Source: Sphingobacterium psychroaquaticum
Lineage (GTDB): Bacteria; Bacteroidota; Bacteroidia; Sphingobacteriales; Sphingobacteriaceae
DNA length: 64,000 nt
Assembly (NCBI RefSeq): GCF_900177625.1
Contig: NZ_FXAU01000007.1
Coordinates: 186,729-250,728 of the forward strand
Reading direction: 5' to 3'
Numbering within the stretch: the first letter of the stretch is position 1; the number at the start of each line of letters is the position of its first letter. Of this stretch, positions 56,279-64,000 are shown in pieces. The notes beneath the pieces are model-generated. The model was not told the DNA's origin. It made no database searches and saw only the letters and a list, made by a program, of their open reading frames with translations. The position numbers and the translations under genes are program-made.

Positions 56279-57442
56279 TTAGAGAAGCCTTTCCGAAAAT
56301 CTATCTATTTTATCAATGGATAGCTGCTGCATAATTTGATACAAATGGGTTTTGAACATGTTGATCGTGTGCTCACCTCCATGGTCACCGAGTGCACCCA
56401 CCCCATACATAAAAGGTCTACCCATAAAGTTAAAGGCCGACCCAACAGCATGCGCACGGGCTAAATCTACCCCCGAACGAATTCCTCCGTCCATCATAAT
56501 CTTGATCTTATCTTTATATGCTGGATTATTTGCGAGGCGGATCAATGAATTGATCGACGATTCGGCCGCATCGAGTTGCCGGCCACCGTGATTGGAAACA
56601 ATTACACCATCCGCACCTAATTGTATGGCCTCTTGCATATCTTCATCGGTCGCAATGCCCTTTAATACGAGCGGTCCTTTCCAGCGTTCACGAATGGCTT
56701 TAATTTTTTCAAATGTAACTTTACCCGTAAAGGTCTTGTTCATAAATTGGCCCAACTGGCTGAGGTCGAGGCCAGCCTCCATATATGGTTTTAATGTAGC
56801 GAAGGAGGGGATACCTTGTTGTAAAGTTTTTATTCCCCATGTCGGGCGGATCATGGCTTGAAAAATGTTAGCGATATTCATTTTTGGAGGCATAGATAAT
56901 CCACTTTTAATTTCTCTATAACGCAGTCCAAAAGCGGGAACGTCGACCAACACAACTAATACAGGACATTCTACGGCCTGTAGGCGGTTTAAGATATCGT
57001 CGCGAAGGTGATCCTCGGTTGGATGATAAAGCTGAAACCAAGCAGATCCTTCGGAGACCTCGGCAATCCGTTCAATACTGGATGTGGATACGGTGCTTAA
57101 GATATATGGGATTTTTTCCTTAGCGGCTGCTTTAGCTAAGATTTCCGGCGCATTAGGCCACATTAATCCTTGAAGGCCAATAGGTGATATGCCAAAAGGA
57201 GCGCTGTATTTTTTGCCGAACAATTCTGTTGAGAGGTCTATGTTACCATTTTCCGCAAGGTAGCGTGGTTTGAGGTATATATGGTCAAAATCGCTCTCAT
57301 TGCGTTGTAGATTGAATTCTTCGTTGGCTCCGCCTTCAAGGTAGTCAAAAGCGAATTTTGGAATACGTGTTTTGGCTTTCTTACGTAAATCAGCAACAGA
57401 TGGGTATGCCGAATTGTACGGAAAGGTAAGTTTGGTACTCAT
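56279..57442 (-). CDS. FMN-dependent alpha-hydroxy-acid dehydrogenase (LldD-like)
   Basis: A 387-residue TIM-barrel flavoenzyme. Seen: DYLEGGANEEFNL near residue 29, PRYLAENGNIDLS, then the FMN and substrate region LVLKGIATDEDMQEA, VSNHGGRQLDAA with the catalytic His, and MMDGGIRSGVDLARA. It oxidises a 2-hydroxy acid, probably L-lactate or a related compound, to the keto acid. Which substrate is used cannot be told. A TATCTTTC box lies at 57469-57476 before it. No permease or regulator is adjacent. Confidence 0.9.
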   Translation of the reverse strand: MSTKLTFPYNSAYPSVADLRKKAKTRIPKFAFDYLEGGANEEFNLQRNESDFDHIYLKPRYLAENGNIDLSTELFGKKYSAPFGISPIGLQGLMWPNAPEILAKAAAKEKIPYILSTVSTSSIERIAEVSEGSAWFQLYHPTEDHLRDDILNRLQAVECPVLVVLVDVPAFGLRYREIKSGLSMPPKMNIANIFQAMIRPTWGIKTLQQGIPSFATLKPYMEAGLDLSQLGQFMNKTFTGKVTFEKIKAIRERWKGPLVLKGIATDEDMQEAIQLGADGVIVSNHGGRQLDAAESSINSLIRLANNPAYKDKIKIMMDGGIRSGVDLARAHAVGSAFNFMGRPFMYGVGALGDHGGEHTINMFKTHLYQIMQQLSIDKIDRFSERLL

Positions 57443-57520
57443 GTGGTTTATGTTAATTATTTAGTGTAGAAAGATACATACTTTTCAGGGAATAGCTGTC
57501 CTGCGCTGTACAGTTAAATA

Positions 57521-57560
57521 AAATAAGGCTGTACCCGATTTGGATACAGCCTTATTTATA
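57521..57560 (-). terminator. Terminator of metK
   Basis: A perfect 13-bp stem (AAATAAGGCTGTA with TACAGCCTTATTT) and an 11-nt loop, 18 nt after the metK stop. A T-rich tail is present on the minus strand. Confidence 0.85.
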
Positions 57561-57577
57561 CGGTTACGTATGCACGA

Positions 57578-58831
57578 CTAAAGGCCGAAAGCTTCTTTAA
57601 CCTTGTCTACAAAGTCAAGTTTCTCCCAAGTAAATAGGTTTACTTCGACTTCCTTGATTTCGCCTGTTGTACTTTCAAAGGTCTTTGTTACGGTTTTTGG
57701 AGTACGTCCCATATGACCATAAGCCGCAGTTTCAGAATAGATTGGGTTACGTAAACCTAAGCGTGTTTCAATCCCGTAAGGCGTCATGTCAAATAGTTCG
57801 GTGATCTTGGTTGCAATTTCTCCGTCGTTTAGATTTACTTTGCTCGTGCCGTAGGTATTAACATAGATACCCATTGGATCTTTAACACCTATAGCATAAG
57901 ATATCTGTACTAAAATTTCATCAGCTACACCGGCCGCCACTAAATTTTTTGCGATATGACGTGTTGCATAAGCCGCTGAACGATCTACTTTCGAAGGATC
58001 CTTGCCAGAGAATGCACCACCACCATGTGCTCCTTTTCCACCGTAGGTATCAACGATGATCTTACGTCCCGTTAGGCCTGTGTCGCCATGCGGGCCACCG
58101 ATAACGAATTTTCCCGTCGGGTTCACGTGAAACGTGATATCATCGTTAAAGAGTGCTTGCAACTCTGGAGACAGTTGTGCTTTTACGCGGGGAATTAGGA
58201 TATGTTTAATATCGTCTGTAATCTTTGCCAGCATGGTTGCTTCTTCAGCAAAATCATCGTGTTGGGTAGAGATTACAATTGTGTCGATTCGCTGCGGTTT
58301 GTGATCGTCACTATATTCCAACGTTACTTGCGATTTCGCATCGGGTCTTAAATAAGGAATTTCCTTGTTTTCACGACGAAGAGCCGCTAGTTCATACAAT
58401 AAACGGTGAGCAAGATCTAAGGCGAGTGGCATATAGTTCTCCGTTTCATTACTTGCGTAACCAAACATGATTCCTTGGTCGCCGGCACCTTGTTCTTGTT
58501 TCGTTTTACGATCTACCCCTTGGTTGATATCCGCAGATTGCTCATGGATAGCCGACAATACGCCACAAGAGTTTGCTTCAAACATATACTCGGATTTGGT
58601 ATAACCAATTTTTTCGATCACCGAGCGAGCGATTTTTTGAACATCCAGGTAAATCTTAGATTTTACCTCGCCAGCAAGGACCACTTGTCCTGTGGTAACC
58701 AAAGTCTCGACAGCAACGCGTGCATCCTCATCCCATGCGAGAAAATTATCAATTAAAGCGTCAGAGATTTGATCTGCAACTTTATCGGGGTGTCCTTCGG
58801 ACACAGATTCTGAAGTAAATAAATATGCCAT
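57578..58831 (-). CDS. metK: S-adenosylmethionine synthetase
   Basis: MetK makes S-adenosylmethionine from methionine and ATP. The 417-residue protein begins [21 protein letters not shown] and contains [33 protein letters not shown] and [20 protein letters not shown], all invariant in the family. A 20-residue insertion relative to E. coli is seen around [19 protein letters not shown], common in Bacteroidota. Its leader holds a SAM-II riboswitch, so the product would repress its own synthesis. Confidence 0.98.
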   Translation of the reverse strand: MAYLFTSESVSEGHPDKVADQISDALIDNFLAWDEDARVAVETLVTTGQVVLAGEVKSKIYLDVQKIARSVIEKIGYTKSEYMFEANSCGVLSAIHEQSADINQGVDRKTKQEQGAGDQGIMFGYASNETENYMPLALDLAHRLLYELAALRRENKEIPYLRPDAKSQVTLEYSDDHKPQRIDTIVISTQHDDFAEEATMLAKITDDIKHILIPRVKAQLSPELQALFNDDITFHVNPTGKFVIGGPHGDTGLTGRKIIVDTYGGKGAHGGGAFSGKDPSKVDRSAAYATRHIAKNLVAAGVADEILVQISYAIGVKDPMGIYVNTYGTSKVNLNDGEIATKITELFDMTPYGIETRLGLRNPIYSETAAYGHMGRTPKTVTKTFESTTGEIKEVEVNLFTWEKLDFVDKVKEAFGL

Positions 58832-58902
58832 TTTGCGTTTTTATTATCGATATTACGCCAGTCGGAGAGGGGCCAAGTAGAAGTGGAAAAACATTTAATT
58901 TT

Positions 58903-58978
58903 CGGTTTTAGCACTTTTTTACCGTGGTTGCAATCTCCTTGAGGCATAGGTAAATATGCCGTGCGCAAATCAGTCCAC
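58903..58978 (-). ncRNA. SAM-II riboswitch upstream of metK
   Basis: On the minus strand: GTGG-AC-TGATTTG (58978-58966), a nested hairpin GGCATA/TATGCC (58960-58943), then TTGCAACCACGG (CCAC at 58927-58924 pairs with GTGG) and TAAAAAAGTGCTAAA. These are the conserved blocks of the SAM-II class: TGATTTG, TTGCA-CCAC and the A-rich stretch ending in GCTAAA. The extra hairpin in the variable loop is allowed in this class. The element starts about 14 nt after the promoter box and ends 72 nt before the ATG. Confidence 0.85.
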
Positions 58979-58990
58979 TTTTTTGTCGAG

Positions 58991-58998
58991 CAAAAATA
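58991..58998 (-). promoter_or_regulatory. -7 box of metK
   Basis: The minus strand reads TATTTTTG, an exact TAnnTTTG, placed so that transcription starts just before the riboswitch. The -33 region lacks TTG. Confidence 0.5.
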
Positions 58999-59092
58999 CT
59001 ACTCTTTCCTCATTTTTAAAAGTATTTAACGATAAAGTGGAGTAGTAAAAGGATTTGTCTATCTTTATCTCCGTAAGAGCTGATATATATAT

Positions 59093-59965
59093 ATGCGTAA
59101 GCGAATCCTATTTGTTATTAACCCAATTTCTGGCGGAAAGAAGAAAACAGCATTTAATAAACAGGTGTTGGAGGTGCTCGATTTAAAAAAATTCGACCCT
59201 ACGTTCAAGATCACGAATCACCCAAATCATGCGTATGAACTGGGTAAACAAGCGATAAAGGAAGGTTATGATGCTGTAGTCGCTGTCGGGGGAGATGGTA
59301 CGATCAATGAATTGGGTTCTGCTATTCTAGGGACAGATATGCCGCTCGGTATTATCCCTGAAGGATCGGGCAATGGATTGGCCTTATATCTGGGTATTCC
59401 GCTGAACGAGTCCGCTGCCTTGCGGCGAATCAATAGATTTGAAACGGTAGAGGTGGACACGGGAGAGATTAACGGGAGAAACTTCTTCAATATAGCCGGT
59501 ATAGGTTTTGATGCCTTTGTGAGTGATCATTTTGCGACGGAGAATATTCGAGGGCCTATCGGCTACCTTCGTTCTTCCTTAAACGTGTTTAGTAAATTCA
59601 AACCCAGCGTGTACCGATTGGAAATCGATGGCAAAGCATATGAACGGGAGGCCTTTATGATCAGTGTTGCAAATTCACCGCAATATGGTAACAATGCATA
59701 TATCGCACCGCAGGCTTCTATAAATGACGGTATTTTGGATGTTTGTATCGTTCATAAGTTTCCTTTGTATTTATTACCTAAGATGGTCTTTCATTTGTTT
59801 ACGAAAAGTGCCGATCAATCGGATTATGTGGAAATCATTCCAGGGAAAAATATTCGAATCATCCGTGATGATCGGGGACCTGTGCATGTGGATGGCGAGC
59901 CGGTCGACATGGGCGATACGCTCGATATTTCAATTCAGCATAAATCACTAAAAATAATTTGTTAA
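59093..59965 (+). CDS. YegS/DagK-type lipid kinase
   Basis: A 290-residue diacylglycerol-kinase-fold protein. The N-terminal part has VINPISGGKKK, then VVAVGGDGTINELGSAIL and GIIPEGSGNGLALYLGIPL, the nucleotide-binding GGDGT and GSGNGLA motifs. The C-terminal half is a beta-sandwich (VHVDGEPVDMGDTL near the end). It would phosphorylate a lipid such as diacylglycerol or a sphingoid base. Sphingobacteria make sphingolipids, so a sphingosine-kinase-like activity is possible but only an inference. It is followed 6 nt later by a SUI1-family gene. Confidence 0.92.
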   Translation: MRKRILFVINPISGGKKKTAFNKQVLEVLDLKKFDPTFKITNHPNHAYELGKQAIKEGYDAVVAVGGDGTINELGSAILGTDMPLGIIPEGSGNGLALYLGIPLNESAALRRINRFETVEVDTGEINGRNFFNIAGIGFDAFVSDHFATENIRGPIGYLRSSLNVFSKFKPSVYRLEIDGKAYEREAFMISVANSPQYGNNAYIAPQASINDGILDVCIVHKFPLYLLPKMVFHLFTKSADQSDYVEIIPGKNIRIIRDDRGPVHVDGEPVDMGDTLDISIQHKSLKIIC

Positions 59966-59971
59966 GTTAAG

Positions 59972-60322
59972 ATGGCAAAGCAGAAAAAACAACGCTTCGA
60001 GGGAATTGTCTATTCAACAGCGGATGATTTCTCCTACACAGAGGCCGAAAGCGCCGAGGAATTAGAGACTTTACCGAATGGAAAGCAGAAGCTGAAGGTC
60101 TTTTTGGATCGTAAGGCAAGGAAGGGTAAAGTTGTTACAATAGTGGATGGCTTTATTGGCGCCGATGAAGATTTGCAAGCGCTTGCAAAGGTATTAAAAC
60201 AGCGATGTGGTGTCGGGGGAGCTGCGAAAGATGGTGAAATTTTGATACAGGGAGATTTTAAGCAAAAGGTTTATGATATTCTTATCGCAGAAGGATTTTC
60301 AGTAAAAATGGCTGGCGGATAG
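59972..60322 (+). CDS. SUI1/YciH-family translation initiation factor
   Basis: A 116-residue protein with an acidic N-terminal extension (about 1-35) and a SUI1 domain: LDRKARKGKVVTIVDGFIGADEDL, then LAKVLKQRCGVGGAAKDGEILIQGDF. The basic loop and the VGGA-KDG-I-IQGD block are typical of eIF1/YciH proteins, which in E. coli act as start-site fidelity factors. Its role in Bacteroidota, where start selection does not rely on Shine-Dalgarno pairing, is not defined. It may share a transcript with the lipid kinase. Confidence 0.9.
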   Translation: MAKQKKQRFEGIVYSTADDFSYTEAESAEELETLPNGKQKLKVFLDRKARKGKVVTIVDGFIGADEDLQALAKVLKQRCGVGGAAKDGEILIQGDFKQKVYDILIAEGFSVKMAGG

Positions 60323-60422
60323 TTGTTTAAGGAACTTTTTATTTTTTTTGGTTTTATCTTTCACCCTTTTCTACCTCTTAAGCTTGCTGAAGCGAATTTA
60401 TGTTTAAACAGACTGTTTGCAC

Positions 60423-60457
60423 TTTGTTTTAGTGAGTGAATACTTACTTAATTTTTG
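60423..60457 (+). promoter_or_regulatory. Candidate promoter with internal palindromic operator
   Basis: TTTG (60423-60426) and TAATTTTTG (60449-60457) frame the imperfect inverted repeat AGTGAGTGAATACTTACT (60431-60448). The repeat is of the TetR-operator kind (6 of 7 positions symmetric). It may control the exbB operon from 300 nt upstream. The spacer is longer than usual. Confidence 0.4.
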
Positions 60458-60510
60458 CAAGTAACAATTTTTTAATTTGCATAAACCAAAAAAAATAGTT
60501 TTCATTGTAA

Positions 60511-60600
60511 AATATATCGCACTAAACCGCAATATATCGAAAGGTGACAACTACCGGAACGGAACGGAAACCGCTGATGGGTTCGCTGGTATTTGGATGT
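60511..60600 (+). other. Repeat pair and GC-rich potential RNA structure upstream of exbB
   Basis: Two copies of AATATATCG lie exactly 20 bp apart (60511 and 60531). They are followed by a GC-rich stretch whose ends TACCGG (60552) and CTGGTA (60586) can pair, enclosing CGGAACGGAA and CCGCTGATGGG. It stands out in the AT-rich intergenic space 60323-60753, where no gene was found; an in-frame TTG reading at 60477-60692 looks spurious. Confidence 0.4.
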
Positions 60601-60653
60601 TTGGGAAAGACATAAATAAATGTAAAGAAAATTTTATTTTTAATACAAAACAG

Positions 60654-60661
60654 TATATTTG
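60654..60661 (+). promoter_or_regulatory. -7 box of the exbB operon
   Basis: TATATTTG, an exact TAnnTTTG, 92 nt before the exbB ATG. A small hairpin, AAGGC-aagt-GCCTT at 60676-60689, follows in the leader. The -33 region is only T-rich. Confidence 0.45.
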
Positions 60662-60753
60662 TTTTGCGCGAAAGCAAGGCAAGTGCCTTTAAATTGCATT
60701 AATTGAATTAAACATTAATATTAAACAACAGTAAAAATCTAAAAATTAGTAAA

Positions 60754-61584
60754 ATGGCAAACGCACCAAAAACTACTACTCCTGCTAAAAATGAAAGCGG
60801 AAATTCAGGTAATTTATTTGCGAGTTTAGCAATTATCATTTGTTTCATCATCGGTTACCTTGTATGGAAATTTGTAATGGGAGCTCCATCTAACTTTATC
60901 GATAACAACCCTGTTAACCAACCGCTTCCAGGTAACTACCTAGGTATGGTTTACCACGCTGGTGTAGTTGTACCTATCTTGATCGGTTTATTCCTTATGG
61001 TATGGGTATTCGCTATCGAGCGTTTTATCGTTATCAACAGAGCATCAGGAACAGGTAACGTGGGTAACTTCGTAAGAAAAATCCAAACATTAATCAATGG
61101 TGGAAACATCGATTCAGCTATCGCTGAGTGTGACAAACAAAAAGGTTCAGTAGCTAACGTAGTTAAAGCTGGTCTTTTAAAATACAAAGACGTTTCTGGT
61201 AACACAGGTTTAGATTCAGAAAAATCTGTTTTGGCTATCCAGAAAGAAATTGAAGAAACAACAGCATTAGAAATGCCAATGTTAGAGAAAAACATGAACG
61301 TTCTAGCAACATTAGTTTCTATCGGTACATTGACAGGTCTATTAGGTACAGTAACAGGTATGATCAAGGCCTTCTCGGCATTGGCAACTGGTGGTGCGCC
61401 GGATTCAGCGAAATTAGCAAACGGTATCTCTGAGGCCTTGATCAACACGGCTACAGGTATCGCGACATCTACATTCGCTATCGTATTGTATAATATCTTG
61501 ACTGCTAAAATTGACAACTTAACTTATTCTATCGATGAGGCTGGTTTCTCAATCGTACAAACGTACGCTGCAAACCACAAATAA
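60754..61584 (+). CDS. exbB: ExbB/TolQ-family proton channel
   Basis: The 276-residue protein is the proton channel part of the TonB energy system. It has an N-terminal Thr/Pro/Lys-rich tail and a first helix (about 25-45), a helix near 75-95 (VVVPILIGLFLMVWVFAIERF), a cytoplasmic part, and the paired C-terminal helices (VSIGTLTGLLGTVTGMIKAFSAL, then NTATGIATSTFAIVLYNIL) typical of MotA/TolQ/ExbB. Codons differ visibly from the neighbours, with many C-ending synonyms (AAC, ATC, TTC), which suggests strong expression. Confidence 0.95.
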   Translation: MANAPKTTTPAKNESGNSGNLFASLAIIICFIIGYLVWKFVMGAPSNFIDNNPVNQPLPGNYLGMVYHAGVVVPILIGLFLMVWVFAIERFIVINRASGTGNVGNFVRKIQTLINGGNIDSAIAECDKQKGSVANVVKAGLLKYKDVSGNTGLDSEKSVLAIQKEIEETTALEMPMLEKNMNVLATLVSIGTLTGLLGTVTGMIKAFSALATGGAPDSAKLANGISEALINTATGIATSTFAIVLYNILTAKIDNLTYSIDEAGFSIVQTYAANHK

Positions 61585-61586
61585 GA

Positions 61587-61613
61587 CGATTTGAAAAAAA
61601 TCGAATTTCTTTT
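61587..61613 (+). other. Weak hairpin between exbB and exbD
   Basis: CGATTT pairs with AAATCG (61587-61603) and is followed by AATTTCTTTT. It could act as a partial terminator that keeps ExbB above ExbD; this is inference. Confidence 0.35.
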
Positions 61614-61682
61614 ATGGAATTTGATCTTTTCAATCATCATGTATCAAAGAATAGGAATTGTTAATTAAAAGAAGTAAAGAAA

Positions 61683-62339
61683 ATGGGTAAAGCAAAAGTA
61701 AAAAGAGCCAGTACATCCATCGACATGACGGCGATGTGTGACGTATCGTTCTTGCTTCTTACTTTCTTCGTTTTGACCGCTACAGCGCGTCAACCTGAGG
61801 TTTTGCCAGTAGACGTTCCAGCATCTTCAACGCCAGATAAACTACCAGACGATAATGTTTCTATTATCTCTGTAGGTAAAGGCGGCAAAGTGTTTTTCAG
61901 TATTAAAAATCCTACAGTACGTGAGGAGACTTTGAAAAGCATGTCTGCAAAGTATGATATTGCGTTCTCGGACAAAGACTACGAAGAGTTTAAGAAAATG
62001 GACGAATTTGGCGTTCCGTTGAAAAATATGCGCCAGTTGCTTTCTCTTGGTAACGATCAACGTAAAGAAAATATCCAACCTGGAATTCCAGTGGATAGTA
62101 CGGAGACGAATTCAAATGAGTTGTATCAGTGGGTACAGCAGGCTCGTTTGGCTACGATCAAGTACAACAGAGACCGTGAAGGAGAGAAGGATTTCGTGGA
62201 TCCAGGACCGATGAAGGTCGCTATTAAAGCGGATGCAAACGAAAAATATCCAACGATTAATTTAATTATCGAAACTCTTCGTAACCAGAAGCAAAACAAG
62301 TTTAGTTTTGTAACAGGCTTGAGAAACGAAAGTAAGTAG
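61683..62339 (+). CDS. ExbD/TolR-family protein (first copy)
   Basis: A 218-residue protein with a short basic N-terminus, one membrane helix (about 20-40: DMTAMCDVSFLLLTFFVLTA) that carries the essential Asp (DVSFLLLTFF), and a periplasmic C-terminal domain. It pairs with ExbB to use the proton gradient. The N-terminal KRASTSIDMTAMCDVSFL block is highly conserved in the Bacteroidota copy. A longer periplasmic domain than in E. coli ExbD (about 140 residues) is typical here. It follows exbB by 98 nt. Confidence 0.93.
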   Translation: MGKAKVKRASTSIDMTAMCDVSFLLLTFFVLTATARQPEVLPVDVPASSTPDKLPDDNVSIISVGKGGKVFFSIKNPTVREETLKSMSAKYDIAFSDKDYEEFKKMDEFGVPLKNMRQLLSLGNDQRKENIQPGIPVDSTETNSNELYQWVQQARLATIKYNRDREGEKDFVDPGPMKVAIKADANEKYPTINLIIETLRNQKQNKFSFVTGLRNESK

Positions 62340-62355
62340 ATTAAAAATTTAAAAA

Positions 62356-62907
62356 ATGGCAGAATTAAATCAAGATAGTGGGAAAGGTGGAAAAGGCGGG
62401 AAAGTAAGAGCCAAGAAAAACGGTGGTAAGGTCGATTTGACCGCCATGGTAGACTTAGCATTCTTATTGATTACCTTCTTCATGCTTACTACGTCATTAA
62501 ATAAGCCTCAAGCGATGGATGTGGCGATGCCTGACAAGAACAAAATTGATGCGAACGACAATTTAGAAATTGCCGATACGCGCTCAATTACGCTTCTATT
62601 AGGTTCGGACAATAAAATTTCTTGGTATTACGGACAGTTGGCAAAACCTATTTATCAACCTGCAACGGTAGAATATGGTAAAGATGGTATTCGTCAAGTG
62701 CTTCTTAAAATGCAAAAAGAAGTTCCAGCTCGCAGTGGCGGCAAAGATTTGATCGTTGTAATCAGACCAAGCGAAAAATCAGTACAAAGAAATCTTGTTG
62801 ATATCTTAGACGAGATGAAAATTGTAGATGTAAAACGCTATATGATTTCAAAAATCAATAATGACGAAATTGAAGTGTTAAAACGCGAAGGTCTTTTCAA
62901 CGACTAA
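62356..62907 (+). CDS. ExbD/TolR-family protein (second copy)
   Basis: A 183-residue protein. The N-terminal tail is Gly/Lys-rich (GKGGKGGKVRAKKNGGKV), followed by a helix with the critical Asp in VDLTAMVDLAFLLITFFML, then a periplasmic domain. Two ExbD copies in tandem are usual in Bacteroidota TonB operons, and the two copies are only distantly alike, so they may have separate partners. It begins 16 nt after the first copy ends. Confidence 0.93.
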   Translation: MAELNQDSGKGGKGGKVRAKKNGGKVDLTAMVDLAFLLITFFMLTTSLNKPQAMDVAMPDKNKIDANDNLEIADTRSITLLLGSDNKISWYYGQLAKPIYQPATVEYGKDGIRQVLLKMQKEVPARSGGKDLIVVIRPSEKSVQRNLVDILDEMKIVDVKRYMISKINNDEIEVLKREGLFND

Positions 62908-62927
62908 TCGCACTATAAAGAAATTAT

Positions 62928-63809
62928 ATGTTTGGTTCTAAATTAGATATATTCAAAAAAGAATGGCTTGATGTCGTTTTTGCGAATAGAAACAAAGAAT
63001 ATGGTGCCTACGACCTACGCAAATTTGCGCCGAAGGCTACTAATATCGGTTTGTTCGCTATCACGGCTTCGGTTCTTGTTTTGAGTGCTCCAAAAGTCTT
63101 TAATATTAAGATTTTTCCAGACAAGCCTGTTGAAGAAGCTCCTATGATTACGGAAGTTACTTTAGAGGATTTGGAAATTCCGGAGCCTGAAAAAGAAGAA
63201 GAAGAGCCTCTTCCACCAGAAGAAGAACAACCACAACGTATTGCTCAGGAGCCACCTGCTGAAGATCTAGTAAGATTCCCAGAACCGAAGGTTGTGCCGC
63301 AGCAGCAAGTAAAAGAAGAGGTTGTGACGCAGGAAGAAATCAAAAAGGAAAACAAAACTCCAGCACGTATTACATTAAAAGGTACGAAAGGTGCTTCAGG
63401 TGTACCAACTGGGGAGTTTGGTCCTAAAAAAGTAGAAGGTGCAATCACAGGTTCTGCCGAAGGTAAGCCTGATGGTAACCCAGATATTGATAAAGTGTTT
63501 ACAGCCGTAGAGGTTAACCCAGATCCACAAGGAGGTATTAATGCATTCCGTAAGTGGGTTCAAGAAAGTTATTCGTATCCGCAAGGTGCAATTGATGCTG
63601 GGGTGAAAGGTCAAATCGTTGTTTCTTTCGTTGTTGAAAGAGATGGTAGTTTGACTGACATGAAAGTTGTAAAAGACCTTTCTTATGGAACAGGACAAGC
63701 ATTGATTAACGTGCTGAAAAAAGCGAAGAAATGGAAACCAGGTATTCAAAATGGTCGTCCGGTTCGTGTACAGTATCAGTTACCGATGACCTTAGATCTT
63801 CAACAATAA
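62928..63809 (+). CDS. TonB energy transducer
   Basis: A 293-residue protein that passes energy to outer-membrane receptors. It has an N-terminal cytoplasmic part (EWLDVVFANRNKEYGAYDLRKF), one membrane helix (about 41-60), then a Pro/Glu-rich periplasmic linker (about 75-130: EPEKEEEEPLPPEEEQP), and a C-terminal TonB domain (about 205-292: GGINAFRKWVQESYSYPQ, VSFVVERDGSLTDMKVVK, KKWKPGIQNGRPVRVQYQLPM). The long cytoplasmic NKEYGAYDLR segment is a Bacteroidota trait. It belongs to the exbB-exbD-exbD-tonB transcript. Confidence 0.94.
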   Translation: MFGSKLDIFKKEWLDVVFANRNKEYGAYDLRKFAPKATNIGLFAITASVLVLSAPKVFNIKIFPDKPVEEAPMITEVTLEDLEIPEPEKEEEEPLPPEEEQPQRIAQEPPAEDLVRFPEPKVVPQQQVKEEVVTQEEIKKENKTPARITLKGTKGASGVPTGEFGPKKVEGAITGSAEGKPDGNPDIDKVFTAVEVNPDPQGGINAFRKWVQESYSYPQGAIDAGVKGQIVVSFVVERDGSLTDMKVVKDLSYGTGQALINVLKKAKKWKPGIQNGRPVRVQYQLPMTLDLQQ

Positions 63810-63810
63810 G

Positions 63811-64000
63811 ATGAGTGGTTTTAACAGAAACACAAAAAAATTTAGTCAGAAATCGCCATCACAGCGATTTCTGTCTATTTTAGGCCTAGCGATGTTTGCC
63901 TTTTATTTCATCCTAGGTGTACTGGTGATTTTTTGGAATAATTTTCCCATTGCGATTGATCCGGCATACAAGAATATTTTTGGCGTTTTGCTTATCGTTT
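63811..64000 (+). CDS. Membrane protein, 3' end outside window
   Basis: The ATG at 63811 follows the TonB stop by 1 nt. 63 residues are visible: a basic N-terminus (MSGFNRNTKKFSQKSPSQ), a helix (SILGLAMFAFYFILGVLVIF), a polar loop (WNNFPIAIDPAYKN) and the start of a second helix. I do not recognise a family from this fragment. Its tight spacing suggests it belongs to the exbB operon. Confidence 0.7.
   Translation, partial: MSGFNRNTKKFSQKSPSQRFLSILGLAMFAFYFILGVLVIFWNNFPIAIDPAYKNIFGVLLIV

Noticed and set aside
60477..60692. 71-residue reading in the exbB leader
   Set aside because: It starts at TTG, has no family features and crosses the -7 box of the exbB operon.
60951..61517. 188-residue minus-strand reading across exbB
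   Set aside because: It is a codon-bias shadow of the strongly biased exbB gene.

Overview
The window comes from a Bacteroidota chromosome, most likely Sphingobacterium or a close Sphingobacteriaceae relative. Four things point there: many promoters of the phylum type (TTG about 20 nt before TAnnTTTG), almost no Shine-Dalgarno sites, the L28-L33-DUF4295 ribosomal trio, and family markers such as BshC, DUF5686, an ExbB-ExbD-ExbD-TonB operon and Wzi. No rRNA, tRNA, insertion sequence, phage gene or CRISPR array was seen. The taxon is inferred from gene content and has not been searched.

Layout. 1-3.8 kb: small envelope proteins (DUF4359-like, DUF4112, SIMPL, DUF805), a partial RluA-type pseudouridine synthase, a cold-shock protein and RecO. 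3.9-7.3 kb: L28, L33, DUF4295, FtsY, RimO. 7.4-17.4 kb: BshC with an overlapping Crp/Fnr regulator, a DUF5686 outer-membrane protein, enoyl-CoA hydratase, a phosphopantetheinyl transferase, DnaG, YraN and a glutaminyl cyclotransferase lipoprotein. 17.4-17.85 kb is a gene-free patch of repeats. 17.85-23.5 kb: an exported DUF1684-peptide deformylase fusion, Mfd, RuvX, YbeY.

24.1-46.9 kb is a Wzx/Wzy-type exopolysaccharide or capsule locus. It has the initiating sugar-phosphate transferase, an outer-membrane protein and a lipoprotein of unknown role, a CpsB-type phosphatase, Wza, Wzc kinase, flippase, an Fe-S/F420-type protein paired with a pyruvyl transferase, polymerase, four GT4-like glycosyltransferases, a WecG-type transferase, UDP-glucose dehydrogenase, a UDP-glucuronate epimerase and Wzi. 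The genes suggest a pyruvylated polymer containing uronic acid. A second nucleotide-sugar pair (ManC and a TviB-like dehydrogenase) lies at 53.5-55.8 kb.

47-64 kb is mostly housekeeping: tail-specific protease, Dcd, RF2 with a programmed +1 frameshift, Pgi, an exonuclease, a QueD-like protein, an FMN hydroxy-acid dehydrogenase, MetK behind a SAM-II riboswitch, a lipid kinase, a SUI1-family factor and the ExbB/ExbD/TonB operon, which runs off the right edge with a partial membrane protein.

The items most worth a second look are the exported DUF1684-deformylase fusion; the intact Shine-Dalgarno-like frameshift stimulator in prfB in a phylum that hardly uses that interaction; several genes whose promoter sits 3-5 nt from the ATG; the hairpin filling the bshC leader; six 11-bp-phased GTCCCCT units upstream of the polysaccharide locus; and a structured, operator-bearing leader in front of exbB.
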